Of a DNA stretch of 64,000 nt, positions 1-11,200 are shown in pieces; the stretch's first letter is position 1; every line of letters begins with the position of its first letter. A program made the position numbers and the translations under genes. The notes under the pieces are model-generated. The model saw only the letters and a list, made by a program, of their open reading frames with translations. It did not search any database and was not told where the DNA came from. The stretch is from Okapia johnstoni. Taxonomy: Eukaryota; Chordata; Mammalia; Artiodactyla; Giraffidae. Location: the NCBI GenBank assembly GCA_024291935.2, contig CM044326.1, positions 32,301,948 to 32,365,947 on the forward strand, written 5' to 3'.

Positions 1-1314
1 TGGTCGCATGCTTCAGAAATCCACCATTTCCAGCCATGCCCTGAATGACCAGGTTGAACCCAAATCTGCCCCCCCGCCACTGGGGTCCCCCAAAACTCAA
101 CAGACACACCCAAGTGTGGAAAAGCGCGTTGGCTTATCATTAACCCGAACGCCCACCTTCATCCCCAAGGCAGGCTTGAATCTTCACGTCTTGCCCGGGA
201 AGTGTTCCTCCTGAGCACGGATTGCTGAGGACGTGGGAGGTGGGGTCCACTTCCTCCATCGCCATCAGCAGCTCCTCGACTCTCCCACCCACAGGGAGCC
301 CCGCCGAGCCCCGGGCCGCCCTGCCCTGCTCACTCTCCCCAGGGGACCCCATGCGCGGGCAAGGTGGGCGGCCCCTGCTGCCCGGGGGACCGCACGCGCG
401 GGCAAGGTGGGCGGCCCCTGCTGCTGAGACACGTGCCACGCAGGTCCCGGGGCCAGAAGCCGCGGGTCTGCTTCTGACGCCACAGGCGGGTTGCTGGGGG
501 ATCTGTTCACGGGAGTTCTCGGGGGCCTGGCGGCCGGGTCTCCTGTCTCCTGACGCTGCCCTCTGAACGCCGGGCTCAGGGGTCCGGGCACGGGATCGGG
601 GTGGTCACAGCCCCTCGGTCCTGCAGGCTTGTCCCAGGGTGTCCCAGCTTCCATGGTCTGGATCAGGGCACACGGGCGCTGACGTCCAGGTGGCAGTGAA
701 GTGCCAGCCCCGCCCGAGGCCCGGGAGGTGTCCAGGCAGGTGCGGAGTGCAGACCTGTGTCTTCCCCGGGGATCGCCTCTGTGCCTCCAGCCCTGGCCCA
801 CGCACCCCAGAGCAGGCTCTCCGGCCCCATCAGGGCCCCCGGGACCCCCACGCCCTGCCTTCTCCCAACCCCTCAGGGCTCCATTCCTCTGTGGCCCCCA
901 GCCCCTGGCCCCGGGTTCCGTCACTGCCCTGTACCGCCCCTCACTCCTGTGGCCCCTGACCCTCGCTCACAGCCACGGGGAGGACCCACCACGGACGAGC
1001 CCACCGTCCAGGCCCCTGAGAGCATTTGTGCTGGGTTGGTGGCGTCTCCAGAGTCACATGGGCCTGACCCCGAGGTCCCCAGACCCTGCTCAGCGATCCC
1101 ACCTGTTAAGGGCGTGTGGCCCACCGTCCACCAAGCCTCCCCCTTCTGAGCCCGGGGCCCATCGGGGACACCTCCCATCTCGCCGAGCCCGGCCTCCTGC
1201 CTCCAACGCCGGAAGGATGGGGAACAGGCCCCGGAGATTTCCCCCATGCCCCCTTCTCTCCCCACCCCAGGCTCGGGGAGCTCGCACGTGCCCGTCTTCA
1301 CGAAGGCACAGGGA
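1..1314. other. GC-rich unique-looking DNA, no gene seen
   Basis: Very GC-rich sequence in which overlapping open frames occur on both strands because stop codons are rare. None of these frames shows a domain I recognise, and no convincing exon with a splice acceptor and donor stands out. A small tandem duplication lies inside it (separate entry). Low-copy intronic or intergenic DNA is the likeliest content. Confidence 0.6.
353..425. repeat. Two-copy 43 bp tandem duplication
   Basis: The segment starting gcgcgggcaaggtgggcggc at 353 recurs at 396 with a 43 bp spacing. The second copy is partial, about 30 bp. It is CpG-rich and small; it probably arose by local slippage or unequal exchange. 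Confidence 0.85.
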
Positions 1315-1424
1315 GGGACTTCCCTGGTGGCCCAGCGGTTACTACCCCATCTCCTAACACGGGGTTCCATCCCTGCTGGGGGACTACGGTCCCACATGCC
1401 GGGCAGTGTGGCCAAAAATCCAAA
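1315..1424 (+). mobile_element. CHR-type tRNA-derived SINE
   Basis: The element opens with gggacttccctggtggccca, has a diverged pol III box-B-like stretch (ggttccatccctg) and ends in gtggccaaaaat. This is the head, body and A-rich end of the cetartiodactyl CHR SINE family. It is diverged, so it is old. No clear target-site duplication was found. Confidence 0.85.
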
Positions 1425-2049
1425 AGCAGGTTGTCACAAGAACTATCATCAGTAATACTAGGTGCCAGAAGACAGCAAAAGAACGAGAAAAGAAAGGTGG
1501 AGGGAGACGCGGCCCAGCCAGCCCACCGAGCTGGCCCCCCCAGCTCCCTGCACCCACCCCCGCGGGCCCCCTTTCTCCAAGGTTCCTGCTGAGTCTGGGG
1601 CTCCCCTCTTGAGCTGCCCCACCCTCCTCGAGGCCCGGGTCTTCTCCTGACCACCCCCACACCCCCCACGCCCTCCTGGCTCACCAGGCAGCCCACCGCC
1701 CCTGCTCATGCCCCAAGATCATCCTGGCCGTCTCCCCCGCTTCCCGGACGTCCCCCCACCCAGGGCTCCGGGGCTGTCTGTCCCCGACACCTCGAGCCCC
1801 ACTCCTTTTTCCCTCATGTCCTTTATTTCTCACATGTCTTTCTTTTTTCAGCTCCAGCCCTGTGCACGGAGCTGCCTGTTCTAATTTCCTTTCATCGTCG
1901 CAGGCATTTGTTTGAATTGCGTGAGTCACACAGGGACGCGTGTCTGGGGACCGTGTGCGCACGTGGCCGAGACGCGAGTACAAAGCCGGCTCCCTCCCGT
2001 CCGCCTGGGTGGCAGGGAGGCGCCCGGACGCGCAGTCTACACGCACGTG
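1425..2049. other. GC-rich DNA grading into an L1 relic, no gene seen
   Basis: There is a short A-rich patch at 1470-1500, then GC-rich DNA with pyrimidine-rich tracts. The CA/TG-rich run around 2026-2090 (alternating acgtgc and acacac) is a degenerate microsatellite at the edge of the L1 relic that follows. Confidence 0.5.
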
Positions 2050-2760
2050 CACGTGTGTACATACAAGATAAAACACACACGTGCGCCTGGCAATCTTGCC
2101 GTTGCACAAATGGAATCATACATATTTCATGGCTTGTCTGCGACTCCTTTTTTATATTTAACACAACGTCCTGGGGAGCTTTCAGGCGGCACTCACAGCC
2201 CGACCGTGTCTTATTTTCTATTTATTTTTTGACTTCTTAGTCCTGTGGATGATGTTCCGGGTAGCACACTCGCCTCTGCTGACGAAGAACTGAAGGCTCT
2301 CTTTCCTTCTCTTCCTAATTATTTTTTTCTAGCACCGAGCACTCACCTCCCATGACTCTTCACTGTCCCGTGTGTACCCCCTCTGGGAGCAGAGGTCTCA
2401 AGAGCAAGCTGTGGGGAGAGCGGGACACGTGGAGGTTTTTGATGGATACTCTAAATTGCTTTCTGAAAAGACTATAAAAAAAATCATTCCTCACCAGATG
2501 CACAGGAGAGGGGCTGTTTCTCTTACAATTTCGTCATCGTTAGAAAGTATTAATCCTTTATCTTTCGCCCAATTTTATGGGTAAAAAACAATATCTCATT
2601 TCTTTCTGGGCTCTGATTACCAGTGAAATCAAGCATTATTTACCTTTGTGTGTGTGTCTCAACAGCTATGTCTTTAATCTGCAGACTTTACCTGTGTTCG
2701 TGATTCAGAAATGTACTTGTATTTTGTCCCCCTGGGCAGCCTGTTCCAGACGCATCCGTG
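2050..2760 (-). mobile_element. Old L1 (L1M-type) 3' fragment
   Basis: Read on the + strand this is the reverse complement of an old mammalian L1 3' region. It has the 'aaatggaatcatac' block at 2108-2121 and the 'gggtaaaaaacaatatctca' block from 2579, which fit the L1 segment bearing 'aaaaatggtatctca'. It is heavily diverged, with no coding potential left. Confidence 0.7.
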
Positions 2761-2912
2761 GCCCCTGCCCTCCCCCAGGGGAGATGCGCGTGGCGCAGGC
2801 ACACGACTCTGTTCCCGGACTCTGTGCCTTGTCTGCAAGCCCAGTGCTCACTGTTCCTTTTCAGGTCTGGGTTTGCTACACCCGGCTGTTTTCTTTCCTG
2901 CAGGTGCAGCAC

Positions 2913-3041
2913 GGGTGGCCTCACGGACTCGATGGACGTCAGTCTGAGCAAGCTCCGGGAGCTGGCGGGACAGGGGAGGCTGGCGTGCTGCAGTCCATGG
3001 GGTCGCAGAGTCAGACACCACTGAGCGACTGAACTGAACTG
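2913..3041 (+). mobile_element. BovB LINE, short 3' end
   Basis: About 130 bp matching the extreme 3' end of BovB, ending in the typical gactgaactgaact tail. It is severely 5'-truncated. The coding frame of the LINE end is still visible (SKLRELAGQG). BovB is an RTE-clade LINE that moves by target-primed reverse transcription and is usually truncated at its 5' end. Confidence 0.92.
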
Positions 3042-3089
3042 GGGTTTGGTAGGGGTCCCACTCTGAGCCTGGGTCGGGATTCCCCTGTA

Positions 3090-3450
3090 AGGAGAGGCGC
3101 TCTCCCCACTTGCTCAGATTTTCTTTCGCGTCTGTGGTCAAGTTTATCTTTTCCTTGAATAGGTTAGTCTGCATTTCTCTTAGTTCTTTCCTCCCAGGAT
3201 GTTTCCCAGTTTTTCTGGCTGTTGCAGATGAGGACGAATGCTTCTTTTAAGCAGTTATTCCTGGTGTAGTGAGGCTACGGCTTTTCAGATGTTGGTCTTG
3301 CCTCTGTCTTACTAAACTCTCATTATTATTATTTGTTGTTGTTTTTCTTCCCCGAATGATACCGTTAGCAAGTCACAGATTGTGCCTCTTCCTTTCTGAT
3401 CCTCATGGCTCTCAGAAAGCATGCTGTCCCGGTTGAGCCTGCCCGTGCAA
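3090..3450 (-). mobile_element. Old L1 fragment (ORF2-derived)
   Basis: The + strand shows the reverse complement of L1 ORF2-like DNA, recognisable as the block around 'gcaagtcacagattgtgcct' (3369-3388). Divergence is high and there are no open frames of note. Confidence 0.5.
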
Positions 3451-3749
3451 CAGAACTGTGAGGCTGACAGCCTCAGCTCGCCCCAGATTTTACCCGGAGC
3501 CTTTGCTGCTTCACCGAGTATGAGCTCTCCGCTGTTCCCACCACGAGAAGGATTCCCATCCTGAATGGAGGTGGGATCTTGACAGACACACTTTGTCTGT
3601 GTTCATTCTGCTTTCATGAATTCCAACGAGTCATATTCGTAGATTTCAAATGTTAAATGTCCTGGAGGTGCCAGAAGGAACTTCCTGCAGCTTCCAGACT
3701 CTGGAGCTGGTCCTGGGTTCCTGAGCGCGTTCCAGAGGCTTCAGCTCCT

Positions 3750-3777
3750 GCAGACAGACAGACGGACGGACAGACAG
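3750..3777 (+). repeat. Short (CAGA)n/(CGGA)n microsatellite
   Basis: A run of cagacagacagacggacgga followed by cagacag: a tetranucleotide microsatellite of about seven units with interruptions. The flanking 3451-3830 has no recognisable gene. Confidence 0.85.
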
Positions 3778-3830
3778 CTCCAGGAGGCATGCAAGGGAGG
3801 AGCACGGGGCTGTTGGGGCATATCGTTCCC

Positions 3831-5318
3831 ACGTACACGGTTACACTTTTTAATCACATGCATACACCCGCAAACAGTCGTTCGTGTGTTTTAAAGTTTA
3901 CATATGTGGTAAAAGAGTGTGAAATTCTTGCAACTTGCCTGCTTCACTCCGCATCAAGTTTCTGAGATATATTGACGTTGATGGATGTGAACCTAGTGGG
4001 GGAGACACCGTGTTTCTTTTGACTGCGGTAGAACATTCCATGGTGGGAATAAGGCTGGATAGACTGATCCCTCCCCACTAAGGAAGTCTCTGAGCCTTTC
4101 GGGTTTTCCGTGCTTACAGACAGCCATCCCCCCAGGGGCCTCTGCAGGGGCTGGTGAGTGGACGTTCTCCACTGGGGCTAGCATTTCAGACTTGCGGGGT
4201 GTGCATCTTCGGCTTCCCGTGAAGTCCTGCGTGCGACACTTTAACCGTGCCTGGCACACTCTAACCATCATCATCATCATTATTAAGTATTGACAAATTG
4301 CTGTCCGAAGCTTCTACGCCAGTTTACACTCCCGCCAGCGATGGCTGGAGCTCCCGTTTCCACGAATTCACGGCAACACTCAGTGGTGTCAGACTTATTA
4401 ATTTTTTACACTCTGATGGTTGAAAAATGGCATCTCGTTGGTTTAATTTGTGTTTCGCAGTGTTAGCAGTGAAGCTGAGCATCTTTTCACGTATTTATTG
4501 CACTTTGTTTTCTCTGATATTTATAGTTTCCCATCATCTGCTCATTTTTCTATTGGGTCGTTTGCCTTTTTCTTATTGATTTTCAGGAATTATTTATGTA
4601 TCTGGCTAGTGATACTTTATTGGCTATGTTGGTTGCAAATATGTCCTCCCAGACTGAGGCCTGTATTTCTTACCTTATTGATGGTATCTTTTGCTGAACA
4701 GAATTTTAAATTTTAATGTGCCCGATTCACCAAACTTTCCCTTATGTTTTGTGATGTTGTAATAAGAGCTTACACTGTCCACGGCAGTTCTGCATTTTCA
4801 CGCATAGGTTTATACCCACCCGGCGTGAAGCATCCTTTTTCTGCCGTGCTGGGAGCGTGGCTGTAGCCCAGCCTTCCCCAGTGGAGGAAGAAGTCTCTGC
4901 GATCACATGGAAGTTCATGTACACAGTGGGTCTGGTCCCAGCTATTCTCCAGTTTCATCACTTCACTTGTCCATCCCTGAACCACATAGCTTTACAAACT
5001 AAGTCTAGTCTGAAGTGCGTCTCTGACCTGTGTCTTCAAGTGTGTCTTGGCTATTTTTAATCTTTGCTCTTCTATGTTGATTTTGTAAATCAGCTCGAAA
5101 AACTCTTATTGAATGTAGATTAGAAATACAGGGAATTTTCATCCTTTTTGAATCTTCTTGTTTATGAATATGGTTCACCTCTCAGTTTCAGGTCTTTCAT
5201 GACTTCAGTGAAGCCCAAGCAGCAAAGCTCCTCAGAAAGCTCGTACACGTTATTTTGCATACATACCCCTAGAAATCTTGTGTTTGGGGCTGTTAATGGC
5301 ATCTTATGATACTACTTT
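3831..5318 (-). mobile_element. Old L1 (L1M-type) 3' half
   Basis: The order of blocks is that of a reversed L1: a 3' region near 3940-4060, the 'gccagtttacactcccgcca' block at 4319-4338, the 'gagcatcttttcacg' block at 4477, and ORF2-like DNA to about 5300. A short (ATC)n run lies at 4264-4282. The L1 resumes beyond the BovB insertion at 5319. Confidence 0.7.
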
Positions 5319-5980
5319 ACCTACAAAAAATGAAGATCATGGCATCCAGTCCCATTACTTCATGGCAAATAGATGGGGAAACAATGGAAACATTGACAGA
5401 CTTTATTTTCTTGGGCTCCAAAATCACTGCAGATGGTGACTGCAGCCATGAAATTAAAAGACGCTTGCTCCTTGGAAGAAAAGCTATGACCAACCTAGAC
5501 AGCATATTAAAAAGCAGAGACATTACTTTGCCAACAAAGGTCCATCTAGTCAAAGCTATAGTTTTTCCAGTAGTCATGTATGGATGTGAGAGTTGGACCA
5601 TTTTGAGAATTGACGCTTTTCAAATTGTGGTGCCTTTGAAGATTCTTGAGAGTCCCTTGGACAGCAAGGAGATCAAACCAGTCAATCCTTAAGGAAATCA
5701 ACCTTGAATATTCATTGGAAGGACTGATGCTGAAGCTGAAGGTCCAATACTCTGGCCACTTGATGCAAAGAGCTGACTCATTGGAAAAGACCCTGATGCT
5801 GGGAAAGATTGAAGGTGGGAGGAGACAGGGATGACAGAGGATGAGATGGTTGGATGGCATCACCGAGTCAATGGACATGAGTTTGAGTAAGCTCTGTGAG
5901 TTGGTGATGGAGAGGGAAGCCAGGCGTGCTGCAGTCCATGGGGTCGCAAAGAGTCAGACATGACTGAGCAATTGAACTGG
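5319..5980 (+). mobile_element. BovB LINE 3' fragment with RT C-terminus remains
   Basis: A 660 bp 5'-truncated BovB copy inserted in an old L1. It encodes the C-terminal part of the BovB polyprotein: the KIMASSPITSWQIDGETMET block and the VMYGCESWTI block are in one frame up to about 5620. The downstream part ([15 protein letters not shown]) is in another frame, so there is a frameshift near 5630 and a stop near 5834. It ends near 5980 in a degraded gactgagcaattgaactgg. Confidence 0.93.
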
Positions 5981-6438
5981 CTGACTAAATATTTGCAAGT
6001 AATTCTTATGTAATTGAATTTGTATTCTGCAACTCATTGAATTCCCTATTAACTTAGTTGTCTACAGATCACCTTGAATTTTTTCTTTAAAAACCACCTG
6101 CAAATAGTGACGGTTTCTGGCTTTTCCCCCTTTCCAGGCTCTATATTTATTTTTCTTGGACAATGTACTTCTAGGCGCTCTACCATTGTGAGGCAGAAAA
6201 GTGGAGCTGCTCTGAAAGGGCAGCGGTGCTGAATTCCACCGTCAGGATAACACGTTCTATGGGATCTGATCATCTCTAACACTAAGGAAATTCTGTCGTG
6301 TTCTTAGATTACTAAGGGGTTTTGTCCCCCTCAAATCATTAATTAGTATGTCTTCTCTAATGTTTGTTTCAATAGTATTTTTTCTTTCCTTTTTAAAAAT
6401 TGAGTTATAGTTGATTTGCAATATTGTATGTTAATATC
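5981..6438 (-). mobile_element. Old L1, continuation of the relic broken by BovB
   Basis: After the BovB copy the reversed L1 ORF2 resumes ('tattctgcaactcattgaat', then 'caaatagtgacggtttctgg') up to about 6310. It passes into AT-rich DNA that may also be L1-derived. Confidence 0.6.
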
Positions 6439-6448
6439 TTTTAGGTGT

Positions 6449-6668
6449 GGTGGTGGTGGTGGTTTAGTCGCTAAGTCATGTTTAACCCATTGCAACCCCG
6501 TGAACTATAGGCTACCAGGATCCTCTGTCTGTGGGATTTCCCAGGCAAGAATACTGGAGTAGTTTGCTATTTCCTTCTCTGGGGGATCTTCCTGATCCAG
6601 GGATCAAACCTGCATCTCCTGAATCGCAGGCAGATTGTGTACCAACTGAGCCACATAGGAAGCCCACA
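6449..6668 (-). mobile_element. Bov-tA SINE with target-site duplication
   Basis: A full-length reverse-strand Bov-tA: tRNA-derived head at the high-coordinate end (gggcttcctatgtggctcag on the reverse strand), BovB-derived body, and a (GGT)n tail at 6449-6463. It is flanked by the exact 10 bp direct repeat ttttaggtgt at 6439-6448 and 6669-6678, a target-site duplication that proves retrotransposition. Confidence 0.97.
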
Positions 6669-6719
6669 TTTTAGGTGTACTACATAATAATTCATATTTG
6701 TAAAGGTTATACTCCATTT

Positions 6720-8020
6720 GTTCAGTCCAGTTCAGTCGCTCAATCGTGTCTGACTCTTTGCGACCCCATGGACTGCAGCACGCCAGGCTTCCCTCTCCAT
6801 CACCAGGTCACGGAGGTTACTCAAACTCATGTCCATTGAGTCAGTGATGCCATCCAACCATCTCATCCTCTGTGATCCCCTTCTCCTCCTGCCTTCAATC
6901 TTTGCCAGCATCAAGGTCTTTTCCAATCAGCCAGTTCTTCACATCATATGGCCAGAGTATCAGCGCTTCAGCTACAGCATCAGTCCTTCCAGTGAACATT
7001 CAGGACTGATTTCCTTTAGGATGGACTGGTTGGATCTTCTTGCAGTCCAAGGAGCTCTCAAGAGTCTTCTCCAACACCACAGTTCAAAAGTATCAATTCT
7101 TCAATAGTCCAAATCTCACATCCGTACATGACCACTGGAAAAACCATAGCTTTGACTTAGACAGACCTTTGTCCGCAAAGTAATGTCTCTGCTTTTTAAT
7201 ATGCTGTCTAGGTTTGTCATAGCTTTTCTTCCAAGGAGCAAATGTCTTTCAATTTCTTAGCTGCAGTCACCATCTGCAGTGATTTGGGAGCCCAAGAAAA
7301 TAAAGTCTGTCAATGTTTCCATTGTTTCCCGATCTATTTGCCATGAAGTGATGGGACCAGATGCTATGATCTTAGTTTTCTGAATGTTGAGTTTTAAGCC
7401 AACTTTTTCACTCTCCTCTTTCACCTTCATCAAGAGGCTCTTTAGTTCCTCTTCAATCTCTGCTGTAAGGGTGGTGTCATCTGCATATCTGAGGTTATTG
7501 ATATTTCTCCCAGCAATCTTGATTCCAGCTTGTGCTACAATCAGCCAGGCATTTTGCATGATGTACTCTGCATATAAGTTAAATAAGCAGGGTGACAATA
7601 TACAGCCTTGACGGACTCCTTTCCAGATTTGGAGCCAGTCTGTTGTACCTTGCCCAGTTCTAACTGTTGCTTCTTGACCTGTATACAGTTTTCTCAGGAA
7701 GCTGGTATTCCCATCTCTTTCAGAATTTTCCACAGTTTGTTGTGATCCACACAGTCAATGGCTTCGGCATAGTCACTAAAGCAGAAGTAGACGTTTTTCT
7801 GGAACTCTCTTGCTTTTTCAATGATCCAACAGATGTTGGCAATTTGATCTCTGGTTCCTCTGCCTTTTCTAAATCCAGCTTGAACATCTGGAAGTTCACG
7901 GTCACATACTGTTGAAACCTGGCTTGGGGAATTTTGAGCATTACTTTGCTAGTGTGTGAGATGAGTGCAATTGTGTGGTAGTTTGAACATTCTTTGGCAT
8001 TGCCCTTCTTAGGGATTGGT
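6720..8020 (-). mobile_element. BovB LINE, 1.3 kb
   Basis: A reverse-strand BovB from its 3' terminus (gttcagtccagttcagtcgc at the low-coordinate end) to the RT palm domain near 8020. The 5' part, including the endonuclease domain, is absent, so it is 5'-truncated. Its RT remains are listed separately. Confidence 0.95.
6732..7941 (-). pseudogene. BovB reverse transcriptase remnant
   Basis: Coding remains of the BovB RT, which copies the LINE RNA into DNA at a nicked target. On the reverse strand, the frame at 7733-7257 holds the palm domain: KGVRQGCILSPCLFNLYAEY, then the catalytic YADD box in the context NNLRYADDTTL (about 7480-7510), then the EELKSLLMKVKEESEKVGLK thumb-side block. The YADD residues are intact. 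The upstream part (7941-7720) is frame-shifted against it, and the C-terminal part continues in other frames to 6732, so the gene is broken at several places. There is no endonuclease domain. It cannot act by itself. Confidence 0.93.
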
Positions 8021-9191
8021 CAATCTAGTTTGCATTTTCTTTGATTTTTATATAAAGGAGAGCATAGAATGCATCCTCATTTTTCCTCCTAGCAAAATTG
8101 TTTTACGGCTCACTCATGCTGTTGCCAGTATCAACGGTCTCACTTGTTTTCATGGCCAAATGGTTTCAGTTGCATGCGTGTACATGATGCCTTTATGCGC
8201 TTAGCACTTGGAGAACATTTGGACTGTCTCCCATTTGAAGCTGTTACAGATAAAGTGTCTATGGACATTGGTGCATGTCTTTATATAAACATAAGCTTTT
8301 ATTTCTCTAGGATTGAAACAGCTGACTCATACAGTGGGTATTTGTTTATTCAGTGAACCATCAAACTGTTTTCCAAGTGACCGCACACTTGCCTTCCCAG
8401 CCGTGCGCACGGCGGGTCCCCGCCGCCCACCCCCTCACCAACGCCTGGCAGGCCGGCCTTCTTCATTTTGGCTGTTCTTGTAGCTGCATCGTGGGACCTT
8501 CTTCTGTTTCATTTGCATCTCTTTGATGACTAACGGTGTCATTTTCATGATCTTCTCTGCCACCCATGTTTCTCCTGAAGCATCTGTCCCAGTTTTTGTC
8601 TCACTTTTCACTGGGTGCTTGGGTTTTTTTTGGAGAGATGTGAGAGTTTTTGTGTATTCTGGATAGAAGTCCTTTGCAGACGCGTAACGTGAAAGCCTCG
8701 TCTCCGGGTCTGCTGCTCGCCCTTTCGTCCCCTCAGTGGTGCACTTGGAAGAGCGGAACTTCCGAGTGTTGATGCAGTGCCTTCTACCAGTTTGTCCTTT
8801 TGTGGATTGTGCTTTGATGTCACATCTAAACAACCTCTGTCTAATCCAAGTGTACAAAGACCTCCTATTTTCTTATAGAAGTTTTACAATTTAAGGTCTA
8901 TGATTAATTTTGAATTATTTTTTTGTATATGTTGTAAGTTTGGGATCGAAGTTTTGTTTTGTTTTAAATCCAGTGTTACGTTGAAAAGACCATTATTTCT
9001 CCATTGGATTGTTTTTTCACTTTTGTCAATTGACAATATTTATATGGGTATTTGGAGGGATCCTCTATTCTATCTTTATGCCAACACCATACTGTATTGA
9101 TTAATGTAACTTTAAAATTAGTTTTAAAATCAGATAAAGTTCTCCAACCTTATTTTTTTTCCAAGTTGTTTCAACTATTCTAGGTCCTTTC
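8021..9191 (-). mobile_element. Old L1 (L1M-type), reversed
   Basis: Reversed L1 3'-to-ORF2 blocks: 'gtgtctatggacattggtgc', 'tttcatttgcatctctttga' and 'gtgtattctggatagaagtc'. It carries an unusually CpG-rich pocket at 8380-8460. The L1 continues after the BovB copy at 9192. Confidence 0.75.
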
Positions 9192-9601
9192 TAGTCTATT
9201 GAAAAGCAGAGACATTACTTTGTCAACAAAAGTCCGTCTAGTCAAGGCTATGGTTTTTCCAGTGGTCATGTATGGATGTGAGAGTTGGACTATAAAGAAA
9301 GCTGAGCGCCGAAGAACTGATGCTTTTGGACTGTGGTGTTGGAGAAGACTCTTGAGAGTCCCTTGGACTGCAAGGAGATCCAACCAGTCCATCCTAAAGG
9401 AGATCAGTCCTGGGTGTTCACTGGAGGGTCTGATGCTGAAGATGGACGACGGAGGATGAGATGGTTGGACGGCATCACTGACTCAATGGACATGGGTTTG
9501 GGTGGACTCCGGGAGTTGGTGATGGACAGGGAGGCCTGGTGTGCTGCGGTTCATGGGGTCGCAAAGAGTCAGACACGACTGAAGGACTGAAGTGAAAGTG
9601 A
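9192..9601 (+). mobile_element. BovB 3' fragment with target-site duplication
   Basis: A 410 bp 5'-truncated BovB that starts inside the RT C-terminal region (block LKSRDITLSTKVRLVKAMVF) and ends in gactgaaggactgaagtgaa. It is flanked by the exact direct repeat aggtcctttc at 9182-9191 and 9602-9611. Removing the insert and one repeat restores a continuous old L1 sequence, which confirms the boundaries. Confidence 0.96.
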
Positions 9602-11200
9602 AGGTCCTTTCCATTTCCGACGAATTTTAGGTTCCATTTGTTAATTTCTATTTGGAATTTTGATTGCGATTCCATCGATCTATAGATCAACATGAAGGGA
9701 ACTCACAGCTTAATAACCTTGAGTTTTCTTATCCACAAACATAGTATACATCTCCATTTAGTTTGACTTTCATTAATTTTAGCAATGTTTGTGGTTTTCA
9801 ATGTAAAAGTCTCACATATCTTTTGTCAAACTTATGCCCAAGTATTCCAGATTTGTTAGTGGTGCTTTACAGATTATAGTATTTAAGATTCCAAGTTCTG
9901 ATTACTTTCTGTGAGTATGTAAATATACTCACAGCAAGTAACAGTCAAGTGTTAGTCGCTGAGTCGTGTCTGGAGTTTGCTCAAATTCGTGTCCATCGAG
10001 GTGAGCATATGTTTTTCCTTTTTAGTACATTAATATGGTAAAGTTTATTGATGGATTTTTGACATGAAATCAACTTTGCCTTGCTGGGACAAACCTCAAT
10101 TGTCATGATATAGCATCACAAATGTATGTATATATTTGCCAAAAGTCGGGTAGGAATTTCTGCATCCTCGTTTGTGAGAAATGTTGTTTGCTGGTATCTT
10201 TTTTTATGATGCCTATGACTAAATATCACAGCAAGACTGGCTTCACTGAATGATAATGGGGATGACCCCACCTCTTCTATCATCTGGGAGAGTTAGCGCA
10301 GAATTGGTGCTATTTCTTCCTCATGTACAAGTAGACTTCACCCTTGAAGCTCTTTGGGCCTGTAGCGTTGCTTGTAAGGGCTTTAGTTACAAACTCAATT
10401 TCTTTATCAGATAACAACTCTTCATGCTATGTTTCCTTAAGTTAATTTTGATAGTTTACATCTTTAAAGAAGTTGTCAGTTTTACTGGGTAAGAGTTTTT
10501 CATAATGTTCAATTTTTTCCTCATAATAACTAGAATATTAGGTGATGTCCGCTCTCACTCCTGACACTGATCATCTTTGCTTCTTCTTTTCCTTGTTCTG
10601 TTGGGATAGAGGTTTATCAGTTTTGATCTTTTAAAATAATCTGTTTTGCTTCTATTGGTTTTCTTTGTATTTCCCCCCTCTTTTCTTTCATTGATTTCCA
10701 CTCTTTATTTTCGTTCCTGTGCTTACTCAGGGTTACTTTGCTTTTTTTCCAGTTCTTAAGCTGGCAGCTTTGGTCATTGGCTTGACATCCCTCCTTTTTG
10801 TTGTAATGTAGGTTCTTAGTGCTGAAAATTTCCTCTACATTAGCTACATTCCCATAATTTTGATATGCCACGTTTTTACTTTCACTCAGTTCAAAAACCT
10901 TTCCAATTTCCATTTTGATTTCCCCTTTGAATCATTGGTTATTTAGATGTTTGTGCTGTTCAGTCAAATATTTGAGATTTTTCCAGGTATCTTTAAGTTA
11001 TTGATTTTTAATTTAATTCTGTTTGGACCACTAACATGATTTGCATAGTCTGAATTCTTTTCCATGCATTGTGACTTGTTTTATGATGTGAACTATGGTT
11101 AATCTGGGTAAATGTTCTGTGTGCGCTCTAAAAGTTGTGTATTCTGCTAGTGTTGGGTGAACTGGTCTATGAATATCCATTAGTCGGGGTGGCTGAAGCG
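9602..11200 (-). mobile_element. Old L1 ORF2 region, continued
   Basis: Reversed L1 ORF2 runs on from the relic before 9192. It includes 'gtgtattctgctagtgttgg' near 11137-11156, a stretch well known from reversed L1 ORF2. Several open frames here are reversed-LINE shadows. Confidence 0.75.
9948..10003 (-). mobile_element. BovB-family scrap with internal deletion
   Basis: The gttagtcgctgagtcgtgtc end joins directly to gagtttgctcaaattcgtgt. These blocks are about 50-60 bp apart in intact reverse-strand BovB copies such as the one at 6720, so an internal deletion or a small chimera is implied. Confidence 0.7.

Noticed and set aside
265..924. 219-codon open frame on the reverse strand
   Set aside because: Compositional; overlaps open frames in four other phases and contains the 43 bp duplication.
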